Shown here: one piece after another, positions 55,699 to 64,000 of the stretch
Numbering within the stretch: position 1 is the stretch's first letter
Layout of the letters: each line of letters opens with the position of its first letter
From: RCIO01 sp965232405
GTDB lineage: Bacteria > Pseudomonadota > Alphaproteobacteria > Rhizobiales > Rhizobiaceae
Length of the DNA stretch: 64,000 nucleotides
Reading direction: 5' to 3'
Assembly (NCBI GenBank): GCA_965232405.1
Contig: OZ246966.1
Location: forward strand, 2,790,001 to 2,854,000
The notes under the pieces: model-generated
Seen by the model: the letters and a program-made list of their open reading frames with translations, nothing else
Databases searched by the model: none
What the model was told of the DNA's origin: nothing
Position numbers and translations under genes: made by a program

Positions 55699-57291
55699 AT
55701 GCAATGGTACAAACTTCCACTCGCGGCGGCCCTGCTTGCCGCCACCGCCCTCACGGGCACCACCGGCGCAGCGCAGAGCGTTCTGCGATTGGACGAGGTC
55801 GCCGTCGGCGAACTCGATCCCGGCAAAGCCTCGGACTATGCTGACTCGATCCTGATGTTCAACATTTACGACACCCTCGTCATCCCGGTCCAGGGCGGTC
55901 CGGGCTACGCGCCGCATCTGGCCGAGAGTTGGGAAGCCGACGGCAGCGATTTCGTTTTCAAGCTGCACTCTGACGTGAAGTTCCATAGCGGCAACCCGCT
56001 GACAGCCGAAGACGTCGTCTTTTCCTTCGATCGCATGAAGGCGCTGGGTCAGGGCCTGTCCTACCTGTTCAAGAACGTTGAGGGCGCGGAAGCCGTCGAC
56101 GGGCAGACGGTGCGCTTCAAGCTGTCGCAGCCCTATTCGCCGTTCATCGCCTCGCTGGTTCGCCTGCCGATCGTCGACAAGATGCTGGTGATGGAGAACC
56201 TCGGTGAAGGCGAGGGCGAGATGAAGGATTGGGGCCAGGCCTTCCTGTCAGGCAATGCTGCCAGCACCGGCGCCTACAAGGTGGTCTCCCACAATCCGCA
56301 GGAAGAGACGGTGATGGCGAAGAACCCCGACTACTTCCTCGGTGTCCCGGACGCCGCCCCCGACACGGTGCGCCTGCGCTACGGGCTGGAAGCAGCCACC
56401 GTGCGCACGCTGATCGCCCAGGGCGAGCACGACATCTCCTCGCAGTGGCTGCCGCCGGAGGTGCTGAAGTCGCTTGCCGCCGATGGCGCGCAGATCCTGA
56501 AGGAAAGCGGCGGCGGCGCCTTCTACATCAAGATGAACACCGCCAAGCCGCCGCTTGATGACGTCAACTGCCGCATGGCTTTGTCGAAGGCCTACGACTA
56601 TGCCGCCGGCGTCAAGATGGTCGCTGTCACTGACGATGTCGCCCAGGGCTCGGCCTCGACCGGCGCGATCCCGGTCGGCATGTTCGGCTCCAATCCGACC
56701 TCCGACACGCTGTCGCGCGACCTCGAGGCGGCGAAGCAGCATCTGGCCGACTGCAAATACGCGCCGGAGGACTTCAACCTCGAGATTTCCTGGATCGGCG
56801 AGGTTCCGCTCGAGGAGCGCTACGCCTTGCTGATGCAGGCCAACTTCGCCGAACTCGGGATCAAGTCGGAGATCAAGAAGCTGCCCTGGGCACTGTTCAC
56901 AGAGCAGGTCACCAAGCCGGAGAACACACCCAACATCTCGCAGGTCTTCGTCAACGCAGTGACCGGCGACCCCGACACCCTGCTTTATGCCATGTATCAT
57001 TCCACAGCCGCCGGCACCTGGCAGTCGCCGGAATATCTCGATGATAAGGCGGTGGACGCAGCCCTCGACAGGGGTCGTACAGAAACCAGCGACGAGGGAC
57101 GCGAGGCAGCCTATTCGGCCCTGAACGATCGCCTGATGGAGATCGCGCCGTCGATCTACGCCTATGACCGCCAGTCGCTGTTCGCCGCGTCGAACCGCTT
57201 CAAGGCGCCGGCGCTGTCCGATCCCGACAAGGCATTCGGGCTTGACGGTTTCGGCTTCACCTTCCGGCTCATGGAAATGACCGGCGAGTAA
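55699..57291 (+). CDS. Dipeptide/oligopeptide-type ABC substrate-binding protein
   Basis: 530 residues. A signal peptide covers about 1-25 (ends GAAQ). SBP_bac_5 fold: LAESWEADGSDFVFKLHSDV, FHSGNPLTAEDVVFSFDRM, then a domain II with C-terminal YDRQSLFAASNRF. Ribosome site GAGGTG before the ATG. It captures the transported compound in the periplasm; family members bind peptides, opines or other solutes and the ligand here is likely a cyclic amide derivative given the context. Its gene is followed by dppBCDF-like genes. Confidence 0.92.
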   Translation: MQWYKLPLAAALLAATALTGTTGAAQSVLRLDEVAVGELDPGKASDYADSILMFNIYDTLVIPVQGGPGYAPHLAESWEADGSDFVFKLHSDVKFHSGNPLTAEDVVFSFDRMKALGQGLSYLFKNVEGAEAVDGQTVRFKLSQPYSPFIASLVRLPIVDKMLVMENLGEGEGEMKDWGQAFLSGNAASTGAYKVVSHNPQEETVMAKNPDYFLGVPDAAPDTVRLRYGLEAATVRTLIAQGEHDISSQWLPPEVLKSLAADGAQILKESGGGAFYIKMNTAKPPLDDVNCRMALSKAYDYAAGVKMVAVTDDVAQGSASTGAIPVGMFGSNPTSDTLSRDLEAAKQHLADCKYAPEDFNLEISWIGEVPLEERYALLMQANFAELGIKSEIKKLPWALFTEQVTKPENTPNISQVFVNAVTGDPDTLLYAMYHSTAAGTWQSPEYLDDKAVDAALDRGRTETSDEGREAAYSALNDRLMEIAPSIYAYDRQSLFAASNRFKAPALSDPDKAFGLDGFGFTFRLMEMTGE

Positions 57292-57356
57292 CGCTCGCCG
57301 GGCATCGGCCGGCGGCATTAGCCGCCGGCCGCAAATCGAAACCAAGGTCGCGCATC

Positions 57357-58382
57357 ATGCCGTCTGTCATCCGCCTCCTCGCGAAGCGGCTGGGAACCTC
57401 ATTGATCGTACTGGTCGGGGTTTCTATGCTGATCTTCACCATCGCCCGGGTCATCCCCGGCGATCCGGCGCGCATCGCGCTAGGCCCGAGCGCGTCGCCC
57501 GAGCAGGTGCAGGCGCTGCGTGACCGGCTGCATCTCGACGAGTCGCTGCCGGTGCAATACGGCTATTTCCTTCGTGATCTGTCGCGTGGCGACCTGGGGG
57601 TCTCGCTTTACACCAACCGCCCGGTGACGACCGACATTGCCCAGTTCCTGCCCGCAACTCTCGAACTCATCGTCGTCGCCGGCCACATGATGATCCTGAT
57701 AGGCCTGCCGCTCGGCGTGATCGCCGCACGTTACCGCGGCTCATGGGCGGATCATGCGGTGCGCGTCTTCACGCTGCTCGGCGTGTCGGCTCCCAGCTTT
57801 GTCTGGGCCGTCATCCTGATGCTGATCTTTGCCTTCTACCTGCCGCTGTTCCCGATCGCGGGACGCATCGCCGATAGCTATGCGATCCCCTCGGTCACCG
57901 GTTTCTTGATGGTCGACACGCTGCTCGCCGGCAATCTTCGCGCCTTCGGAAATGCGGCCTGGCACATCGTGCTGCCCGCCTTCGCGCTGGCACTTTCGGG
58001 CATAGGCCAGGCGGCGCGGCTGACGCGTTCCAACATGGTCGAGACCTACGACCGGCCGTTCATCGAGATGGCGCAATCCTATGGCTTCCCGGAACGTCGG
58101 ATCGCCAACCGCTACGCCTTCCGGCCCTCGCTGATTCCGTCGCTGACCATTATCGGCCTCGATTTCGCGGCCATGCTCGGCAACGCCTTCCTGGTAGAGG
58201 CCGTCTTCGCCTGGCCGGGCCTGTCGCGCTACGGTGTCGCCGTCATCCTGCGCAAGGATCTCAACGCTATTGTCGGCACGGTGTTGATCATCTCGGCGAT
58301 GTTCCTGATCGTGAATATCGTCGTCGACCTCCTGATCGCCTTCATCAATCCGCGCATCCGCTACTCGCAGAGGGCGTCATGA
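57357..58382 (+). CDS. Peptide-type ABC permease, DppB-like
   Basis: 341 residues, six helices. The N-terminus IRLLAKRLGTSLIVLVGVSM is typical of DppB/OppB proteins and the EAA-like loop is around EMAQSYGFPERRIANRYAFR. Its start has AAGG upstream. Overlaps the next permease by ATGA, so the two are translationally coupled. It forms the heterodimeric channel with the DppC-like protein. Confidence 0.92.
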   Translation: MPSVIRLLAKRLGTSLIVLVGVSMLIFTIARVIPGDPARIALGPSASPEQVQALRDRLHLDESLPVQYGYFLRDLSRGDLGVSLYTNRPVTTDIAQFLPATLELIVVAGHMMILIGLPLGVIAARYRGSWADHAVRVFTLLGVSAPSFVWAVILMLIFAFYLPLFPIAGRIADSYAIPSVTGFLMVDTLLAGNLRAFGNAAWHIVLPAFALALSGIGQAARLTRSNMVETYDRPFIEMAQSYGFPERRIANRYAFRPSLIPSLTIIGLDFAAMLGNAFLVEAVFAWPGLSRYGVAVILRKDLNAIVGTVLIISAMFLIVNIVVDLLIAFINPRIRYSQRAS

Positions 58383-59212
58383 GAAGATCGCTCTTCATCC
58401 TCCTGCGCAACCCCCTGTCGCTCACGGGCGTCGTCCTCATCACGCTTGTCGTCGTCAGTGCGGTCTTCGCCGATTTCATCGCGCCCTTCCCTGAGCATGC
58501 CGGTGCGGTCGTCGACTTCGCAAATTTCAACAAGGCGCCCGAATGGCCTTATTTGTTCGGCACCGATCTGGTCGGCCGCGATCTCTTCACGCGCATCCTC
58601 TACGCCTATCGCATCTCGCTCGTGCTCGGCTTCGTGGTGCTTGCCATCGCCGTGCCAATCGGCGTCACCATCGGGCTGGTGGCCGGCTATCTCGGCGGCT
58701 GGACCGAATATGTGCTCATGCGCATCACAGACGTCTTCCTGTCTATTCCGCCGCTGGTCCTCGCCATGTCCATGATGGGCCTCCTGGAGCCGACGCTCAC
58801 CAATGGCATGCTCGCCGTCACCGCTATGTGGTGGCCCTGGTACACCCGCCTCGTCTACAATCTGACGCGGGCCGAGAAGGAGGAGGGTTACGTGCTCGCC
58901 GCCGAGGTAATCGGCGCCTCGAAGCCGCACATAATCTTCCGCGAGATATTCCCCAATTGCGTGCCCTCGATCGTCACCAAGATGACGCTCGACCTCGGCT
59001 TCGTCATCCTGATCGCCTCGTCGCTCTCCTTCCTCGGCCTTGGTGTGCAGCCGCCCACGCCCGATCTCGGCTCGATGGTCGCCGACGGCGCGAAATACCT
59101 GCCTGATTCCTGGTGGCTGACAGTCTTCCCGGGTCTTGCGATCTTGGTCGCCGTCTTCGGCTTCAACCTGCTCGGCGACGCGCTGCGCGACATATTGGGG
59201 GTCGACCAATGA
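58379..59212 (+). CDS. Peptide-type ABC permease, DppC-like
   Basis: 277 residues. N-terminal segment PFPEHAG with the lipid-facing start of DppC family; YLFGTDLVGRDLFTRILY is the diagnostic DppC motif (G-T-D-x-x-G-R-D-x-x-S/T-R). The EAA-like loop near YVLAAEVIGASKPHIIFREI contacts the ATPases. Overlaps the neighbours by ATGA at both ends. Confidence 0.92.
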   Translation: MRRSLFILLRNPLSLTGVVLITLVVVSAVFADFIAPFPEHAGAVVDFANFNKAPEWPYLFGTDLVGRDLFTRILYAYRISLVLGFVVLAIAVPIGVTIGLVAGYLGGWTEYVLMRITDVFLSIPPLVLAMSMMGLLEPTLTNGMLAVTAMWWPWYTRLVYNLTRAEKEEGYVLAAEVIGASKPHIIFREIFPNCVPSIVTKMTLDLGFVILIASSLSFLGLGVQPPTPDLGSMVADGAKYLPDSWWLTVFPGLAILVAVFGFNLLGDALRDILGVDQ

Positions 59213-60102
59213 CCGCCACGACCCTGCGTCTCGCCGACCTGCGTCTCGGCTTCAGGACCTGGGCCGGCATGGCCGAGGTGCTGCACGGCATTTCGCTGCA
59301 CATCGACAAGGGCGAGCGTGTCGCGCTCGTCGGCGAGTCGGGGTCCGGCAAGTCGGTCACCGCTCGCATCGTCCTCGGCCTGTTGCAGCAGTTGAAGAGC
59401 GCGCGCATCTCCGGCACCCTTGAGTTCGAGGGCACCGACCTCGACCGCCTGCCCGATGCCGAGCGGCACCGGCTGCGCGGCACGAAGATGTCGATGATCT
59501 TCCAGGACCCGACATCGTCGCTCAACCCAGTCTACCGGATCGGAACCCAGTTCCACGAGGTGCTGAAGCGTGCCGAGCCGGGGATCACCGAGGCAGAAGC
59601 GCGCGCGAAGGCAGTTGCCCGGTTGGCCGATGTCGCGATCCCAGACCCGGAGCGGGCACTCGAATCCTACTCCTTCCAGCTCTCTGGTGGCATGAACCAG
59701 CGTGTCATGATCGCCATGGCACTCGCTAACGAGCCCTCGCTGCTGATCGCCGACGAGCCCGGCACCGCGCTCGACGTCACCGTGCAGGCACAGACGCTGA
59801 AGCTGATGCGAGACCTCGTCGAGGAACATCACACCTCGGTGCTGTTCATCTCGCACAATCTCGGTGTAGTGCGCGAATTCGCCGACCGCGTCTACGTCAT
59901 CTACAAGGGCCGGATCGTCGAGCAAGCAACGGCCGAGGCCCTTTTTGCCGACCCACGCCATCCTTATACCCGCGCCCTGCTTTCGGCGGTGCCGCGCATC
60001 ACGGGCGGCGGCATTCCGGAGATCGAGGACGTGTCGGAGGACTATTTCCAGCCGCTCGTCGTCCATGAAGGCTGCGGCGAGCCGGGGGAAGCACGGCCGT
60101 GA
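59209..60102 (+). CDS. Peptide-type ABC ATPase, DppD-like
   Basis: 297 residues from the ATG at 59209, overlapping the permease stop. Walker A GESGSGKSVTAR near 43-54, Q-loop in SMIFQDPTSSLNPV, signature LSGGMNQRVMIAMAL and Walker B LLIADEPGTALDVT. A C-terminal oligopeptide-transporter segment follows. It energises uptake with its DppF-like partner. Confidence 0.93.
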   Translation: MTATTLRLADLRLGFRTWAGMAEVLHGISLHIDKGERVALVGESGSGKSVTARIVLGLLQQLKSARISGTLEFEGTDLDRLPDAERHRLRGTKMSMIFQDPTSSLNPVYRIGTQFHEVLKRAEPGITEAEARAKAVARLADVAIPDPERALESYSFQLSGGMNQRVMIAMALANEPSLLIADEPGTALDVTVQAQTLKLMRDLVEEHHTSVLFISHNLGVVREFADRVYVIYKGRIVEQATAEALFADPRHPYTRALLSAVPRITGGGIPEIEDVSEDYFQPLVVHEGCGEPGEARP

Positions 60103-60911
60103 CCCACCTGCTCTCCCTGCGCAACGTCTCCAAGGTCTTTTCGCTCGGCACCCGCGAGGTCCGCGCCGTCGACGACGTCTCGCTCGACGTCGAGGAAGGC
60201 GAATGTCTGGCGATTGTCGGCGAAAGCGGTTCCGGCAAGTCGACCATCGCCAACATGATCCTCGGCATCTATCCGCCGTCGATGGGTTCGATCTCGTGGC
60301 GGGGCGACATCCTGCCCGAGCGCCGCGAACTGCGGCACCGGCGCGCGATCCAGCTTGTGCAGCAGAACCCGCTCTCCTCGCTCAACCCGCGCCGCTCGGT
60401 CGGCGCCTCGCTCAGGCTGGCGCTCGACGTGCACGGGATCGGCGACCGCCCCCATCGCAGTGACCGCGTCGGACGCTTGCTTGAGGAGGTCGGCCTGCCT
60501 GCCGATTTCATCTCGCGCTCGCCCGCCGCCCTGTCCGGTGGCCAGCGCCAGCGCGTGGCGATCGCCCGGGCGCTCGCCTGCGAGTCCGAGCTGGTCGTAC
60601 TCGACGAGCCGACCTCGGCGCTCGACGTCCTCGTCCAGGCTCGTGTCCTGAAGCTTCTCACCGAACTGCGCCAGAAGCGCAACCTCACCTACGTCTTCAT
60701 CACCCACGATTTGTCGGTGGTGCGCAACATCGCCGACCGCGTCGCCGTCTTCGAAAAGGGCCGGCTGCTCGAACTGAGCCCGACTGAGATCATCTTTGCC
60801 GATCCGCAGCACCCCTACACCCGCCGCCTCATTGGTGCGGTGCCGGTCGTCACCGGCGAGGAAGTGGCGTTGCGCGACCGCCTCATGGAGAACGAGAATG
60901 CAGGTGCCTGA
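60099..60911 (+). CDS. Peptide-type ABC ATPase, DppF-like
   Basis: 270 residues from the GTG at 60099, overlapping the DppD stop by GTGA. Walker A GESGSGKSTIANM, Q-loop LVQQNPLSSLNPRRSV, signature LSGGQRQRVAIARAL and Walker B LVVLDEPTSALDVLV. It forms the ATPase dimer with DppD. The next gene, GAF, overlaps its 3' end by 14 bp. Confidence 0.93.
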   Translation: MTHLLSLRNVSKVFSLGTREVRAVDDVSLDVEEGECLAIVGESGSGKSTIANMILGIYPPSMGSISWRGDILPERRELRHRRAIQLVQQNPLSSLNPRRSVGASLRLALDVHGIGDRPHRSDRVGRLLEEVGLPADFISRSPAALSGGQRQRVAIARALACESELVVLDEPTSALDVLVQARVLKLLTELRQKRNLTYVFITHDLSVVRNIADRVAVFEKGRLLELSPTEIIFADPQHPYTRRLIGAVPVVTGEEVALRDRLMENENAGA

Positions 60912-61398
60912 CTATTCGCAATTCCTCGACGCGGCCGCGTGCGCCGACCAGCCGAAGGTATCGTTCGACGCGCTCTGCGCCCTGGCGATCGACGTGGTCG
61001 GGGTGAAGCTTTTCACCATCATGACGCATGACGCCAAAAACGGTGTGGCCGGCCGCATCTATTCCAACATGCCGGAGGCCTACCCGGTCTCGGGCACCAA
61101 GCCCGCCAACGAGACCGACTGGTCGCGACAGGTGATCGGCGAAAAGAAGACCTTCGTCGCCAACGACATCGACGGCATCCGCGCCGTCTTCAACGATCAC
61201 GAACTGATCCGCTCGCTTGGCTGCGAAAGCGTCATCAACGTGCCGATCATCATCGATGGCAAGGTCGCGGGCACGATCAACTGTCTGCATGAGGCGGGCT
61301 TCTATTCGGAGGAGCGGGTCGAGGCCGCGGAGGCGCTGAAGCTTCCGGGCATGATCTGCCTGCTGCTCAACGAACGCGTTCAAACCACGGGAGCCTGA
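60898..61398 (+). CDS. Stand-alone GAF-domain protein
   Basis: 166 residues from the ATG at 60898, overlapping the DppF-like stop. Single GAF fold over about 20-150: VGVKLFTIMTHDAKNGVAGR, NDHELIRSLGCESVINVPI, GKVAGTINCLHEAGFYSEER. There is no effector domain or signal peptide. GAF domains bind cyclic nucleotides or small ligands; a few act as enzymes (free methionine sulfoxide reductase), but that Cys pattern is not clearly present. In this operon it may sense or modify the imported compound, or be a subunit of the hydantoinase system. Confidence 0.85.
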   Translation: MQVPDYSQFLDAAACADQPKVSFDALCALAIDVVGVKLFTIMTHDAKNGVAGRIYSNMPEAYPVSGTKPANETDWSRQVIGEKKTFVANDIDGIRAVFNDHELIRSLGCESVINVPIIIDGKVAGTINCLHEAGFYSEERVEAAEALKLPGMICLLLNERVQTTGA

Positions 61399-61399
61399 C

Positions 61400-63475
61400 A
61401 TGGCCGACACCACCATCCGCGTTACCACCGATGTCGGCGGCACCTTCACCGACCTGGTCTGCTTCGAGACCGACCACAACACCGGCGAATCCCGCATCGT
61501 CACGGCGAAGTCGGACACCACCCCGCCGAATTTCGAGGAGGGCGTACTGAACGTCATCGCCAAGGCCGGCATCGACCCCGCTGCGATCGATTTCCTCGCC
61601 CACGGCACCACGGTGGTCATCAACGCGCTGACCGAGCGCAAGGGCGTCAAGGTGGGGCTGATCACGACCGAAGGCTTCCGCGACACGCTCGAGATCGCGC
61701 GCGGCAACCGGCCCGACTTCTTCAACCTGCATTACGAGAAGCCGAAGCCCTTCGTGCCCCGCTACCTGCGTCGCGAACTGCCCGGCCGGGTCAACTACAA
61801 AGGCGAGGAAATGAAACCGCTCGACCTTTCGGGTCTTGCCGCGATCCTTGACGATTTCCGCAAGGATGGTGTGGAGGCAGTCGCGATCAGCTTCCTGCAT
61901 TCCTACGCCAATCCATCGCACGAGCAGGCCGCACTTGCCGAGGTCGGCAAGCTCTGGCCGGAGGTGGCCGTGGTCTCATCGCATCAGATCACCCGCGAAT
62001 GGCGTGAATACGAGCGCACCAACACGGCAGTGCTCTCGGCCTATGTGCAGCCAACGGCCGAGCGCTACCTGTCGCGCCTGGCCGGCGGGCTGAAGGACCA
62101 GGGGCTGAAGGGCAGCCCCTACATCATGCAGTCCAACTGCGGGGTGGATTCGCTCGAAAGTGTCTCCCGCATCCCGATCACCATGGTCGAGTCCGGGCCG
62201 GCGTCCGGCTTCTGGGGCGCGGCCGAACTCGGCAAGCTGATCGGCGAACCCAACGTGCTGGCGCTCGACATCGGCGGCACCACGGCCAAGTGCTCGCTGA
62301 TCCAAGACGGCCAAGTCAAGATCATGACCGACTACTGGATCGAGCGCGACCGCACCTCGGCCGGCTATCCGATCATGGTGCCAGTGGTCGATCTGGTCGA
62401 GATCGGCAATGGCGGCGGCTCGATCGCCTGGGTCGACGATTTCGACAAGATGCATGTCGGCCCGCAATCCGCCGGCGCCATGCCAGGCCCGGCCGCTTAT
62501 GGCCGCGGCGGCGACAATGCCACCACGACCGACGCCAATCTCTGGCTCGGCCGCATCAACCGCGACTATTTCTGCGGCGGCGAGGTGGTGGCCGACATGG
62601 CAGCGGCGGAGAAGGCGATCCGCGCTGTCGGCGACAAGCTCGGGGTCGACGCCGACGAGGCAGCGCGCGGCATCATCCGCATTGCCAACTCCAACATGGT
62701 CAACGCGCTCAAGCTGGTGTCGCTCAACCGTGGCCATGACCCGCGTGAATTCACCCTCGTCGCCTTTGGTGGCGGCGGCGCCATGCATGCCGTCGCTCTC
62801 GGGCAGGAACTCGGCGTCAGCAAGGTCGTCGTCCCGGCGGGTGCCCCGGTCTTTTCCGCCTGGGGCATGATGATGTCGGACCTGCGGCGCGACTATTTCG
62901 TCACCCGGCTCGCCGAACTGAAGCCCGGGTCCGCCGCCGTGATCGAGAACCTCTTCACCGAGACAGAGGATCGCGCCCGTCGCCAGTTCGCCGAGGAGGG
63001 CGTGGCGGCCGATAAGGTGAAGTTCCTGCGCTACGGCAAGTTCCGCTATCAGAATCAAGAGCACACGACCGAGGTGCTGCTCGACCAGGGCGCCGTCACC
63101 GACGACCGTCTCTCCGGCATTGAGGCGGCGTTCCACGAGACCTACGAGCGCGAATACACCTACCGTCTCGACGCGCCCGTGGAACTCGTCGGCATCCACC
63201 TCGTCGCCTCTGCCGAGGTCGGCAAGCTGACCATGAAGGAGCGTCCGGAGACGGATGACGAGGCCGATACCGCGCTGAAGGGCAGCCGCGAGGTCGATTA
63301 TGCGCTCGACGGCATCCACGACGCCGCGATCTATGACGGCGACAAGCTTGAGCCGGGAATGAGCTTCGCAGGCCCGGCGATCATCGAGGATTCCGGTTCG
63401 ACTGTCGTCGTTCATCCCGGCAACCGGGTGACGATCGACGGTTACGGCAACATCCACATCGAGCTGCAGGGTTGA
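61400..63475 (+). CDS. hyuA: Hydantoinase/oxoprolinase subunit A (HyuA-like)
   Basis: 691 residues; the ATG is just after the GAF stop. N-terminal actin/ASKHA-like ATPase fold: RVTTDVGGTFTDLVCFETD, then DIGGTTAKCSLIQDG phosphate-binding motif; the C-terminal domain is beta-rich. HyuA with HyuB hydrolyses hydantoins or 5-oxoproline using ATP; the substrate cannot be inferred by sequence, because acetone carboxylase and N-methylhydantoinase share the fold. Adjacent HyuB and an ABC importer support a catabolic role. Confidence 0.93.
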   Translation: MADTTIRVTTDVGGTFTDLVCFETDHNTGESRIVTAKSDTTPPNFEEGVLNVIAKAGIDPAAIDFLAHGTTVVINALTERKGVKVGLITTEGFRDTLEIARGNRPDFFNLHYEKPKPFVPRYLRRELPGRVNYKGEEMKPLDLSGLAAILDDFRKDGVEAVAISFLHSYANPSHEQAALAEVGKLWPEVAVVSSHQITREWREYERTNTAVLSAYVQPTAERYLSRLAGGLKDQGLKGSPYIMQSNCGVDSLESVSRIPITMVESGPASGFWGAAELGKLIGEPNVLALDIGGTTAKCSLIQDGQVKIMTDYWIERDRTSAGYPIMVPVVDLVEIGNGGGSIAWVDDFDKMHVGPQSAGAMPGPAAYGRGGDNATTTDANLWLGRINRDYFCGGEVVADMAAAEKAIRAVGDKLGVDADEAARGIIRIANSNMVNALKLVSLNRGHDPREFTLVAFGGGGAMHAVALGQELGVSKVVVPAGAPVFSAWGMMMSDLRRDYFVTRLAELKPGSAAVIENLFTETEDRARRQFAEEGVAADKVKFLRYGKFRYQNQEHTTEVLLDQGAVTDDRLSGIEAAFHETYEREYTYRLDAPVELVGIHLVASAEVGKLTMKERPETDDEADTALKGSREVDYALDGIHDAAIYDGDKLEPGMSFAGPAIIEDSGSTVVVHPGNRVTIDGYGNIHIELQG

Positions 63476-63485
63476 GGTGCACACA

Positions 63486-64000
63486 ATGAGCAAGGCAAAC
63501 AACGACCCGATCACTCTCGAGATCATTCAGAACTCGCTCCAGGCGACGGCGGACGAGATGTTCGCCGCGATGCGCAAGGCGGCGATGAGTTCGATCATCT
63601 ATGAGGTGCTCGACATGGGCACTGGCATTATGAACGCCAAGGGCCAGCTCGCCAGCTCGGGCGCCGGCATCCCTGCCTTCATTGGTGTGCTCGATAAGGC
63701 AGTGAAGGTGATCGTCCAGAATTTCGACAAGCCCGGCGACGTCGAGCCGGGCGACGTCTTCGTCACCAATGACCCATATCACGGCGGCGTCACCCATCTG
63801 AACGACATCGTCGTCGCGATGCCTGTCTTCGCCGGCGGGCGCATCATCGCCTGGACCGCCAACATCGCCCACAATTCCGATATCGGCGGCATGGCGCCCG
63901 GGTCCCTCTCGGGCGAGGCGACCGAAATCTTTCAGGAGGGGCTGCGGCTGCCGGCCGTGAAGCTGATCTCGAAGGGCGAGCCGATCAAGCCTGTATTCGA
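63486..64000 (+). CDS. hyuB: Hydantoinase/oxoprolinase subunit B (HyuB-like), 3' end cut by window edge
   Basis: Begins with the ATG at 63486 and is open to the right edge (171 codons). The amino-terminal sequence includes PITLEIIQNSLQATADEMFA and VFVTNDPYHGGVTHLNDIV, where HGG-type motifs are a hallmark of HyuB. It would form a heteromeric enzyme with HyuA. The last operon gene visible; the full length (about 550-600 residues) lies beyond the window. Confidence 0.93.
   Translation, partial: MSKANNDPITLEIIQNSLQATADEMFAAMRKAAMSSIIYEVLDMGTGIMNAKGQLASSGAGIPAFIGVLDKAVKVIVQNFDKPGDVEPGDVFVTNDPYHGGVTHLNDIVVAMPVFAGGRIIAWTANIAHNSDIGGMAPGSLSGEATEIFQEGLRLPAVKLISKGEPIKPVF

Noticed and set aside
58888..60066. 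Minus-strand frames of 280-516 codons in the 56-63.5 kb operon
   Set aside because: They are antisense to well-supported ABC and HyuA genes and lack recognisable motifs.

Overview
The window is high-GC, densely coded DNA from an alphaproteobacterium, most probably a Hyphomicrobiales (Rhizobiales) member close to Phyllobacteriaceae/Mesorhizobium. The basis is the housekeeping order carA (minus) / yqeY / dnaG / rpoD, a 673-residue alphaproteobacterial-type RpoD, two small TraR/DksA zinc-finger proteins, a YcgN-type cysteine-cluster protein, an HlyU-type protein and a rhizobial-looking dispersed repeat. The genus is an inference; there is no rRNA to anchor it. One tRNA gene (CAU anticodon, probably tRNA-Ile2) lies at 46935-47010.

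Layout. 1-8.4 kb: two paralogous exported caspase-like/TPR proteins on the minus strand (the first runs off the left edge), enclosing a membrane diguanylate cyclase and a small secreted protein. 8.5-12.7 kb: YpfJ-type metallopeptidase, an orphan TadG-like vWA protein with a strong terminator, and an MFS exporter. 12.7-23 kb: RidA, GNAT, carA with a good sigma70 promoter, yqeY, a DksA-like protein, a PRC-barrel protein, a second MFS exporter, dnaG and rpoD. 23-29 kb: MarC, a GyrI-like protein, a methyltransferase/SDR pair divergent from a TetR regulator, a second DksA-like protein, a probably leaderless ArsR regulator coupled to a metal(loid) permease, and YjbQ. 29-35 kb: an outer-membrane-like protein with a dockerin-like loop, a secreted metzincin protease with two PAN/apple modules, a GST-like protein and a PAS-GGDEF-EAL protein. 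35-47 kb: ketopantoate reductase, HlyU, LuxR-type HTH, FKBP, SDR, a compact MerT / GDCCVxC / MerR metal-resistance cassette, an exonuclease-CBS-nucleotidyltransferase fusion, a Pro/Ala/Glu-rich OmpA-family protein, YcgN, SnoaL-like, GNAT, a secreted basic protein and a SIMPL-domain protein.

47-55 kb is accessory and visibly eroded. Next to the tRNA lie a large serine recombinase with DUF2924 and DUF3489 partners, an intact DUF4411 PIN-like toxin candidate whose ImmA/IrrE partner carries several frameshifts, and the frameshifted C-terminus of a tyrosine recombinase. After these comes the tail of a ribose-type ABC operon (ATPase missing its first Walker A, permease, ABM monooxygenase). Its 5' end is replaced by an IS3-type transposase fragment.

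55-64 kb is one tight plus-strand operon: XRE-cupin regulator, dipeptide-type ABC transporter (binding protein, two permeases, two ATPases), a stand-alone GAF protein, and HyuA/HyuB hydantoinase-oxoprolinase subunits (HyuB cut by the right edge). Four-base overlaps or very short gaps link most of these genes. The layout suggests uptake and ATP-dependent ring opening of a hydantoin- or oxoproline-like compound under control of the cupin regulator. No CRISPR array or rRNA was seen.
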